Assembly (NCBI GenBank): GCA_020442165.1
Contig: JAGRKV010000008.1
Span: 1 to 64,000, forward strand
DNA: 64,000 bases
Direction: 5' to 3'
Source of the DNA: Hyphomicrobiaceae bacterium
Lineage (GTDB): Bacteria > Pseudomonadota > Alphaproteobacteria > Rhizobiales > Hyphomicrobiaceae
Shown: positions 26,273 to 33,377 of the stretch, in pieces
Layout of the letters: each line of letters opens with the position of its first letter
Numbering within the stretch: the stretch's first letter is position 1
Translations under genes and position numbers: made by a program
The notes under the pieces: generated by a model
Told to the model about the DNA's origin: nothing
The model's database searches: none
Seen by the model: the letters and a program-made list of their open reading frames with translations, nothing else

Positions 26273-26581
26273 ATGGCCAAGAAACCGGCAAGCGAGAAGA
26301 CGAGTGGCAAGGTCGCCTCGGCGGCGGCAAAAGTGTTGAAAGATCCCAAGGCTTCAAAAAATGCCAAGTCGGCGGCGGCTTCCGCGCTGACCCAGAAGGG
26401 TTCGGACGAGAAGACGAGCGCGGCTGTGGCCTCCAAGGCGGCAAAGGTCCTGAAGGATCCCAAGGCGTCGAAGGCTGAAAAGACTGTTGCGGCTTCGGCA
26501 TTGACCCAGAAGGTCGGCAAGAAGGCCGCAGCAAAGGCACCGGCCAAGAAGGCGCCCGCCAAGAAAGCCAAGGCGAAATAG
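26273..26581 (+). CDS. Lys/Ala-rich histone-H1-like repeat protein
   Basis: A 102-residue very basic protein made of two near-identical units of about 38 residues. Each has 'A.KVLKDPKASK.(A/E)K..AASALTQK', followed by a Lys-Ala-Pro tail ('KAPAKKAPAKKAKAK') like that of bacterial H1-type nucleoid proteins. Relatives with the 'SK.(A)KSAAGSALSQ' motif occur across Hyphomicrobiales, with unknown role. DNA binding is inferred from charge. The ATG at 26273 is preferred over one 27 bp upstream because it gives the family start 'MAKKPASEK'. A terminator follows directly. Confidence 0.8.
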   Translation: MAKKPASEKTSGKVASAAAKVLKDPKASKNAKSAAASALTQKGSDEKTSAAVASKAAKVLKDPKASKAEKTVAASALTQKVGKKAAAKAPAKKAPAKKAKAK

Positions 26582-26988
26582 CCAGCTGTCTAGCAGGAAC
26601 GGATTTCGGATGACCGGGCCTCGCTGCCCGGTTTTCCATTTTAGGCAGCTCGTTACGGCGGTGCAGGGTGCGACCGTGGTGTCAGGCCAGAACGTGACCA
26701 GTGGCGGCACGGTCCGGCGCCCGTTGCCACCCGACCCGAAGCAATTTTCGCCAATGGCTTTTTGATGCGGCGCCCTCTCCGGCGTGCGCCTTTTCGCGAC
26801 TTTGCATCGATCAGCAGAGGGGGCGTGATATTGCGGTGCATTATGATATGCTGCACTGTGTCAAAGCCTCGCTAGATCCACCCTTGCGGAAGGCCGAGGC
26901 ACCGGCTGCAAACTGACGGCAAACGGAGCAACCACTCTGGCCGACGCGCGTTTCGATCGGCGAGAGTGCCAAAAAGAGCGCCACGATC
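26582..26988. other. Intergenic region after the histone-like gene
   Basis: About 400 bp. It starts with the terminator at 26613-26636. The remainder has no recognisable gene; the region near 26840-26875 is AT-richer than its surroundings and may contain the promoter of the AhpD-like gene. Confidence 0.4.
26613..26640 (+). terminator. Rho-independent terminator after the histone-like gene
   Basis: ACCGGGC pairs with GCCCGGT around a six-base loop, followed by TTTCCATTTT. It lies 32 bp after the stop codon at 26581. Confidence 0.85.
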
Positions 26989-27585
26989 ATGAAGCAACAG
27001 GCCAGCATTTCCGGCAACGGGTTCAAGGACGTCTTGGGTGAACTTTACCAGCATGCCTTCACGGGTGTGCCCGGCGCTTCCGATCCATTCACACTCGGCA
27101 TCCTGGAACGCGAATATACCGCCCTGGCGCTTGCCTATTATTACCGCTGCGAACATTGCCAGCAGCATCACAGCGATGCCATCGAAAGGGAGCTGCGCCG
27201 CGCCCGGCAACCAGACTGGGCGTGGAAGCAAGCCATCATCAAAGCGGTGCTGTTCACGCGCACGACCAGGCGTGAAATCTCGAATGCCGAATGGGCGGCT
27301 TGGTCCTACGAGTGGTTACGCTTCGTGCGCGCGATCCCGCTGGAATACCGCGATGTGCCAAGCTACATCGGCTATGCTATTGGCGTTGCCCGCCACGACG
27401 AGGATCTCATTTCCTTTGCCTGGTCCGCAATCAGCTCCCGCCACGAGGAAGCCCAGAAGCTACTGGGCGCCGTGCGCGACATCGAGCGGGTGGTGTTGTT
27501 CATGAAGGCTGCCACATCTGAAAATCGCACGACGCCGGTCATCGAGATGCTGCTGGCCTCGCGCGGCGTGGATGTGAACAGCTGA
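26989..27585 (+). CDS. AhpD/carboxymuconolactone decarboxylase-like protein
   Basis: A 198-residue all-helical protein with the AhpD-type redox motif Cys-x2-Cys-x3-His in 'YYRCEHCQQHHSDAI', preceded by the helix 'LEREYTALALAYYY'. AhpD-family proteins use this dithiol as a peroxidase or as a reductant partner of AhpC; other family members are decarboxylases without the Cys pair. Here both Cys and the His are present, so a thiol-peroxide role is likely. No ahpC is adjacent. The C-terminal half ('RDVPSYIGYAIGVARHDEDL') does not match standard AhpD closely. It is convergent with the copper chaperone gene. Confidence 0.75.
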   Translation: MKQQASISGNGFKDVLGELYQHAFTGVPGASDPFTLGILEREYTALALAYYYRCEHCQQHHSDAIERELRRARQPDWAWKQAIIKAVLFTRTTRREISNAEWAAWSYEWLRFVRAIPLEYRDVPSYIGYAIGVARHDEDLISFAWSAISSRHEEAQKLLGAVRDIERVVLFMKAATSENRTTPVIEMLLASRGVDVNS

Positions 27586-27667
27586 GCCTTCACGCTGAGC
27601 CCCGCAGGCTCGCAATCCGCCTGCAGCTGGCACAGCCCAGGACGGGCAACTCCTGCTAATTGAACCG

Positions 27668-28183
27668 TCACTGATGCTGGTGTTGAGCCGGATCGGAATG
27701 CCTGGGAGGTGTTTCCTTCCTGGTTTCATCCGAACTGGCTTTTGCGGCTTCGACGAAGAACTCAACTTCGATACGGCCCGTCTTTTCGAAGGTGAGGGTA
27801 CCGTTGAGGTAGGTGTCTTCGGTGCTGGATTTGGACAGGCTGAGGAACATGATGTGCAGGCCGCCAGGCTTCAGTTCGACGGTCTTGCCGGGCTCAATCA
27901 AAATGCCGCCTTCCACCTCTTTCGACGAGGCAACGCCATTTTGAATGACAGTCTGGTGCAGCTCGGCCTTCGCCGCGCCTTCAAGCGTGGCGCCGATCAA
28001 GCGATCCGCTGATTTGCCGATGTTGGTGATCTTCACGTAACCGGCGGTGGTGGCGGTTCCCTTGGGCGTTGCCCTCACCCATGGATGGCGGATGTCAAAG
28101 GTCTTGCGGCGGATTTCGTGAGCCGAAAGCGGTGCCAGCGGCAATAATATTACCATCAGTGTGAGCGTGATGAGGCGGCGCAT
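27668..28183 (-). CDS. PCu(A)C-type periplasmic copper chaperone, atypical ligand set
   Basis: A 171-residue periplasmic protein with a signal peptide ('LILLPLAPLSA'-like) and a PCu(A)C domain ('HPWVRATPKGTATTAGYVKI'), a family that delivers Cu(I) to cytochrome c oxidase. The first His ('AELHQTV') and the final His-x-Met ('PGGLHIMFL') are present. The internal Met of the H-x10-M-x21-H-x-M site is replaced ('NGVASSKEV'), so one expected ligand is missing. The tail is His/Gln-rich ('AQHQHQ'). A longer frame reaches 28342 but would hide the signal peptide, so the ATG at 28183 is chosen. Confidence 0.85.
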   Translation of the reverse strand: MRRLITLTLMVILLPLAPLSAHEIRRKTFDIRHPWVRATPKGTATTAGYVKITNIGKSADRLIGATLEGAAKAELHQTVIQNGVASSKEVEGGILIEPGKTVELKPGGLHIMFLSLSKSSTEDTYLNGTLTFEKTGRIEVEFFVEAAKASSDETRKETPPRHSDPAQHQHQ

Positions 28184-28739
28184 GGGGAGGTTCCGACAAA
28201 ATTGCTGAAATTCGTGGAGCTTTGATGTGCCAGCTGTAGCGAATAGCGGCTTCTCATTACCAGAGTTTGCTCGGCGAGGACAAATTCGCCCAACCACCGC
28301 GGATGATGCCGCTGTGTCAGTCAAGCATGCTCGGGCCATCAACGAAGCCGCGGAGGGCGGGGCTCGAACCTGAACTCGTCAACCGTCTTACCGGCGTCTT
28401 ACTGGCCAATCGCAGTGGCGGCGTGCGGTTTCGCTCGGCCATTGAATTTCTGTACCTGTTTGTGGGCATTGCCACACGCCGTCCTTACCTTTGCGTCATA
28501 GGCTTGCCATCGATTGCATGGCAGGACGCGAGAGTCCTTGTGGAGTGCGACATTGCAAAATGAGATGTTTTTCCGGACGCCAGTCCGCCGCCCAACGGTT
28601 CTGGATTTTATTTGGGTGCGGGCTGAGCGAAGAATGCGAGAAGCAAAAAGAAGCATGTCACGCTACATTTTTTGCCCATGCCATCTAGCCGACGTGCTTT
28701 TCCCCGCGTTGCCGATGCCAAATCCTACAGGTGAGTTTG
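28184..28739. other. Long intergenic region left of the P450-like gene
   Basis: About 550 bp with no convincing gene on either strand. It contains a 19-base match to a tRNA 3' end on the minus strand (28350-28368). The promoter of the P450-like gene should be near its right end, where AGGTGAG precedes the ATG at 28740. Confidence 0.45.
28350..28368 (-). other. tRNA 3'-end-like fragment, possible attachment-site scar
   Basis: Read on the minus strand the sequence is TTCGAGC (T-loop), CCCGC (T-stem 3' side), CCTCCGC (acceptor 3' side), exactly the layout of a tRNA 3' end without CCA. Upstream the 5' side of the T-stem is imperfect (TCAGG) and no anticodon arm or acceptor 5' strand is found, so it is not an intact tRNA. 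Such 3' fragments are typical scars of site-specific integration, but chance resemblance is possible. Confidence 0.35.
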
Positions 28740-29978
28740 ATGTCCGACAATGACAGCGCAGATCCAGCTGACACGGGGGATGGCAATCCACGCATCTCGC
28801 AGCAGCGGTCAAACCTGACAGATTTCGTGGAGCGCTGCCGGGAGGATGCCTGCGCGCACGGGGCCTCCAATGAACCTCATCCCCAGCAATCCGGCAGTCC
28901 GATTGGATCGTTGATCGATTGTAGCGGAGAAGGGGACATCATCGTCGATACGAAAGATCTCGCGAATGAGGTTCTCACCGATCCCAACGGGCGTTACTCG
29001 GTCAAGGGCTACAATGAGCGTGCACACCATCTTTTCGGTGAGATCTACCTAGGTCTCGACAAGGGGCCGGAATACGACCGGCAGGCAACAAGGGTCAACA
29101 GTGTCATCCAGATGCTGTCGGCGAGAGACGCTTTCCAGGCAGCAGTGCAGACCGTTCGCGAGGTATTACGCGCAGATCCAGGGGCGACGGATGTCAAGAT
29201 CATTGCCGCGGTGCTTGCCAGTGCCTGCTCGCGCTGGTTCGATCTTCCTGACGGTACGCTGGTCGTGCCCGGTGGTGGACGCGCGGGTCTTCCCGTGCCT
29301 CCGGCGCAATGTCCTGGCGACTACGCCTTGCCTTCGGCGTGCATGTTCTATTCATGCGGTGATGAACTGATCGGCGATGTCGCGCGTGCGACCGGAGCCG
29401 TCCTGAAGCAAACCCATGCGCAATACGTGGCGCAGCTGCGCGCCGCCGGAAAAGAGCCAAAGGGGCAATTGTCACGCGCAATATTCGAGGCGTTTTCGCC
29501 GGCAGAGGACGATCTTATTGCGCGCACTATCATCGGCGTCATGATGGGGATGCTGCCGACGACCTATTTCAATCTGGTTTCCGTCCTCAAGTCTTGGCGC
29601 GCGAATGGCAGCAATACGTTTTGCAGACTGCAAGACGAGCTGCGACAGCATACGGGCAGCGATCCATATGCCCGCGCATATTCCGTGCTCGCGCAGCCAA
29701 TGATGCAGGCGATGCAGGGTAGTCCCATGCCGCCGGAGGTCTGGCGAACAGCGACGCAAGACCACATGCTGGGTCCAATCCAAGTGAAGACTGGCGATCG
29801 CGTCGTCGTTGATATCGGTGTGGTGACAGCAGCTGATCTGGCGCGCGGGAAAACCGATGTCTTCACGATCTTTGGCGGCGATCGCAATTCCCTCAATCCG
29901 CCAACACATGCCTGCCCGGGTTATGAGGTGGCGATTGCTCTCATGCTCGGAACGCTCAATGGCTTGATGGAACCCTAG
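28740..29978 (+). CDS. Divergent cytochrome P450-like haem protein
   Basis: A 412-residue protein recognised as P450-like by its C terminus: 'FTIFGGDRNSLNPPTHACPG' followed by 'YEVAIALMLG' matches the haem-thiolate loop (Cys ligand in His-Ala-Cys-Pro-Gly) and L-helix. An I-helix-like 'IIGVMMGMLPTTYFNLV' and a 'VKTGDRVVVDIG' strand precede it. I find no convincing Glu-x-x-Arg of the K-helix: the equivalent stretch reads 'LAQPMMQAMQG'. This loss is known in atypical P450s such as CYP74 and the C-terminal domains of fungal fatty-acid oxygenases, which rearrange hydroperoxides instead of using O2. The reaction here is unknown. ATG 28740 follows AGGTGAG; its TAG stop is also the first triplet of repeat copy B. 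Confidence 0.72.
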   Translation: MSDNDSADPADTGDGNPRISQQRSNLTDFVERCREDACAHGASNEPHPQQSGSPIGSLIDCSGEGDIIVDTKDLANEVLTDPNGRYSVKGYNERAHHLFGEIYLGLDKGPEYDRQATRVNSVIQMLSARDAFQAAVQTVREVLRADPGATDVKIIAAVLASACSRWFDLPDGTLVVPGGGRAGLPVPPAQCPGDYALPSACMFYSCGDELIGDVARATGAVLKQTHAQYVAQLRAAGKEPKGQLSRAIFEAFSPAEDDLIARTIIGVMMGMLPTTYFNLVSVLKSWRANGSNTFCRLQDELRQHTGSDPYARAYSVLAQPMMQAMQGSPMPPEVWRTATQDHMLGPIQVKTGDRVVVDIGVVTAADLARGKTDVFTIFGGDRNSLNPPTHACPGYEVAIALMLGTLNGLMEP

Positions 29979-30126
29979 ATCGTTTCAGACTTATGTTGAG
30001 ACGAGCAAGACTTCTTCGTTGACGCAGCTAACCCTCGCTATCGCTCGGGCTGCTCCGCGGAGGTGGCGCAAGGCGCCGGGCTGCAGTCGCGGCCTTAACG
30101 ATTCTGCCTTGGTCGGAATCGCTCTA
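29976..30126 (+). repeat. 151-bp dispersed repeat, copy B
   Basis: Second copy, same length and orientation as copies A and C but with a partly decayed left hairpin (ACGAGC in place of ACGATC). It begins TAGATCGTTTC and ends GGAATCGCTCTA. Its first triplet is the TAG stop codon of the P450-like gene. About 110 bp without features follow before the stop of the cyclase gene. Confidence 0.93.
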
Positions 30127-30236
30127 TGGCGACGGACCTGTGCTCTGGTTTCTGTGCAGCTGTAGATCGCAATGGCGGCAGGGTTCAAACAGGGCGGCGC
30201 GGATGCCGGACCGCAGTTCCGCAGTGCGGGGGGCAG

Positions 30237-33200
30237 TCAGGACGCGAGCAGGCTCCGGGTGCGCTCGGCGTGCCATGTCATGTCAAGCCTGTCGAAAATC
30301 TGCAGAGCCATTTGAAGATGCTCATTGGCGGCGGCGCGATGGTCGATAGCAAGGAACAACTCCGCCTGGCACAGGCTGTTGAGCGCGGTCTCGTGCATGG
30401 AATTTCTCGTCATGGCGTTTTGCGCCGCGAAAACCAGGTAATGGCCGGGCGACTTGTGATGTTGTCCTGCTGCCGCGGCACGCGCCATAGCTCGGCAAGC
30501 CATGGCGCCGCCAATGCGATCGTGGCTACGGGCACGCTTTAACGCACGCGCCGCATACTGGCGGGCTGCATGGAACTGGCCCCTGGCAACCAGGATTTCA
30601 GACAGCCAGCCGTAATTCAGCGAAATGAAGAGCGATTTGCCGTCGCGTTCGAGCCACGTCGTAGCCTCCAGAATGGCCTGGAGAGCGTCAGGATCCTGCC
30701 GGCCCATCCATTTCGCATAGCCGCCGAGGGAACGGCTCATGGAATACAGATAGAGGCTCTTCACCCGTTCGGCCACGCGCTGTGCCTGGTCTGCGGTATC
30801 GATGGCTGCGTCCCAATGGCCGCGCCAAAGCTGCACTCCGCTGCGCCAGCACAGCACAGAGCCTTCCACTTCGTGACCTGATCCGCGCACCAGAGAAACC
30901 GCTTCCTTGAAACAATCGTCGGCTTCCTCGAAGCGGCCTTGGTCGCCAAGCACGGAACCGTTACAGGCCAAGGTATAGGCGTAGCCTACGGCAGGGCGGG
31001 AGATGCGTCCCCGCTTGCGCTTTTCATCGATGGCCTGCCCCAGCAGGTTCAGCGCCTGGTCATAGTCGCCTGCGGCCGCGCTCGCCTGCCCCAGCGTCGC
31101 GCTGCACCACTTTATAAGTGCGTCGTCCTTGTTGCTCTTGGCTCGACGCAACGCGATTTCGAGGTAGCGCGTTGCCTCCTTGAAGTTGCCGAGACCATAA
31201 TAGATGTAGCCGACCCAATATTCCGCATGGCCGCGGCCAATGTCGTCCTCGAAGCGGATTGCGAGCTTTATCGCGCGCTGTAGGACTTGGAGTTGTTCGT
31301 TCGAGGGATCGAAGACGCAGACGAGGCCCAGGCGCTGAGCAATCTGTTTCCATTGCCGATAGCTCGCCTCGTCGAGATCTGTGCGGTCGAGGGCATTGAG
31401 AGCGGCCTGGTATTGAATCTGCGCGCGATCAAGGGCGGATACGGCTATGGCCTTGTCGCCGGCGCTTTCGGCATAGCGGGCGGCATCATTCCATTGCTGG
31501 GCTGCGCCGAAGTGATAGGCGAGGTGCTCGTAAAGCTCCTCTTCGGTGTCTTCCCGTGACGCCAGATTTCGCAGGGCTTCGGCTATGCGCAGGTGGAGTG
31601 CCTTGCGCAGATGGATACCTACGGTCTCATAGATGACATCGCGCGCGATGCCGTGCTTGAAGCGCAGCATGTCGGGCTGGCCGGCAGGATAAATGAGATC
31701 TTGTTCCGCGAGATCAGCGAGCATCGGATGGTCTGGGCCATAGCCAGTAACAAGCTGAAGGATCCGGGCGGGGATGATGTTGCCGATCACGGCGGCAATT
31801 CGCACCAGTTCCTTTTGGGCATGGGGAAGCCTTTCGACGCGCGCCTCGATGAGCTTGTTGAGCCACGCAGACGTGGATTGTATTCCTTTCCGGCGCGAGC
31901 TGGTGCGGTCATGGGTTGCGGAGTGGCACAACTCTTCCAGAAAGAGTGGATTGCCGCCCGAGTCGGCGCGAATCTCGGAAACCTCGAACGTGTTGGCTCC
32001 TTTGAGGAGGTGTCGAATCGCGGTTTCGGACTCGGCTGAGCCGAGCGGGGTCAGTGTGAGGATTTCGGCACCTGCCAGTCCCACGCTCGCATGCGGGATC
32101 TGCCGCGTGGCGACCAGCGAGAAAATCCGCCGACCCGGCAGGCTCCTGATCGCTGCCAGGAGTTGGCGGGTCGCGTCGTCGGCCCACTGCCAGTCATCGA
32201 TGAAAAGGACCAGAGGTGAACGCGCAGCCAGCGTATCGAATAGCTTCATTGCCGCTGTCATGCTGCGTGCCGCCACGGTCTGAGTGGTATTGTCCTGCTG
32301 GTTGGCACTCGACAATGACAGGGCAGCGAGGAGAGCGGACTTGTGCTCGAGCAGGGATGGGTCGATTGACTGCAATGTCGCTTCGAGCGCCAGAGCAGCA
32401 GTGGCCGGGGACATGCCGTATTGGATGCCACAGAGTGAGCGAAGCATGTGCAGGAAGGGCTGTAGCGGCGGTGCGCTCAGGTAGCTTTCGCAGTGGCCAC
32501 GCAGGACTCGTGCCTGTGTTGGCGTTATGCGGCACAAGAATTCTTCTGCCAGCCGAGACTTGCCCTGGCCGGGTGGTGCGGAAATGGCAAGATACTTTGG
32601 GTTGTCTGCAATCGTCGCCTTGAGCCGCTGGTTGAGTGTATCGAGTTCTGTCTGGCGGCCGACGAAGGGCGTGAGGCCGCTTCTGGACCGCGCCTCGAAG
32701 AGTGAGCCGGTGGCCGAGGTTGCCTTGATCTGCCACACCCCGATGGGGTCATCGATGTCGGCGAGATGGAGCGTGCGGCCGCCATCGGTCACGAAGAAAT
32801 GGCGTTCGGCTCCCAGTGTTTCCTTGCTCACCAGGATCTCGTCATCCTTGGCCTTGTCTGAAATGCGCGCGGCAATGTTGGTGGCCGTGCCAAACACCAC
32901 CATACGGCCGCTGACGTCGTCGCCGCGCTCCAGGAGCACGAGGCCGGCATGGATGCCTGTGTGCAAGCTGAGCGGCTGTCCATCCGGTGCGAGGTCTCGG
33001 ACGGCTGCGTGCAGCTCCAGCGCAGCCTCTGTTGCGCGGCGCCCGTCATTTTCTCTCGCGTTGGGGTAGCCAAAACATGCAAGCAGCCCATCACCCTGCA
33101 CACGAAGGACGTTGCCACCGTGGCGGCTGATTACATCGTCGTATGTTGCCCGCAACGTGGTGAGAAGCTCGGCATAATCTTCGGCCTCCATCCGCGCCGC

Positions 33201-33314
33201 CAGCCGGGTGGAGCGTGAAAGGTCGGCAAACAAAACCACGAGAAACCGGCGCTGGCGGCCAGCCGGCAGCAGATCGCGTTTGCTGACGTCCGGCGTCGAC
33301 ATTGCACCTGTCAC
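30237..33314 (-). CDS. Class III adenylate/guanylate cyclase fused to AAA ATPase and TPR region
   Basis: A 1025-residue signalling protein with an N-terminal class III cyclase domain (about residues 20-190), a predicted STAND/AAA-type ATPase (about 215-560) and a long helical TPR-like C terminus. The cyclase has the first metal Asp in 'VVLFADLSRST', the second in 'VQGDGLLACFG' and the transition-state Asn/Arg in 'ATNIAARIS'. The base-selecting Lys is replaced by Arg ('NVLRVQGDG'), so substrate specificity is uncertain. The ATPase has Walker A 'SAPPGQGKSRLAEE' and Walker B-like 'PLVLFIDDWQWADD'. The gene starts 63 bp after the dihaem cytochrome gene on the same strand and is probably co-transcribed. 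A Crp-family gene lies 2.3 kb upstream. Confidence 0.9.
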   Translation of the reverse strand: MTGAMSTPDVSKRDLLPAGRQRRFLVVLFADLSRSTRLAARMEAEDYAELLTTLRATYDDVISRHGGNVLRVQGDGLLACFGYPNARENDGRRATEAALELHAAVRDLAPDGQPLSLHTGIHAGLVLLERGDDVSGRMVVFGTATNIAARISDKAKDDEILVSKETLGAERHFFVTDGGRTLHLADIDDPIGVWQIKATSATGSLFEARSRSGLTPFVGRQTELDTLNQRLKATIADNPKYLAISAPPGQGKSRLAEEFLCRITPTQARVLRGHCESYLSAPPLQPFLHMLRSLCGIQYGMSPATAALALEATLQSIDPSLLEHKSALLAALSLSSANQQDNTTQTVAARSMTAAMKLFDTLAARSPLVLFIDDWQWADDATRQLLAAIRSLPGRRIFSLVATRQIPHASVGLAGAEILTLTPLGSAESETAIRHLLKGANTFEVSEIRADSGGNPLFLEELCHSATHDRTSSRRKGIQSTSAWLNKLIEARVERLPHAQKELVRIAAVIGNIIPARILQLVTGYGPDHPMLADLAEQDLIYPAGQPDMLRFKHGIARDVIYETVGIHLRKALHLRIAEALRNLASREDTEEELYEHLAYHFGAAQQWNDAARYAESAGDKAIAVSALDRAQIQYQAALNALDRTDLDEASYRQWKQIAQRLGLVCVFDPSNEQLQVLQRAIKLAIRFEDDIGRGHAEYWVGYIYYGLGNFKEATRYLEIALRRAKSNKDDALIKWCSATLGQASAAAGDYDQALNLLGQAIDEKRKRGRISRPAVGYAYTLACNGSVLGDQGRFEEADDCFKEAVSLVRGSGHEVEGSVLCWRSGVQLWRGHWDAAIDTADQAQRVAERVKSLYLYSMSRSLGGYAKWMGRQDPDALQAILEATTWLERDGKSLFISLNYGWLSEILVARGQFHAARQYAARALKRARSHDRIGGAMACRAMARAAAAGQHHKSPGHYLVFAAQNAMTRNSMHETALNSLCQAELFLAIDHRAAANEHLQMALQIFDRLDMTWHAERTRSLLAS

Positions 33315-33377
33315 CCGAGAAGCTAAGTCCCGAACCCAGACAGCGAAACCAGCACCCGGTTCCGCTTGGTGGCTCTG

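Noticed and set aside
28340..28410. Intact tRNA gene on the minus strand
   Set aside because: Only the T-loop-to-acceptor 3' strand is convincing. The T-stem 5' strand mismatches and no anticodon arm or acceptor 5' strand can be folded.
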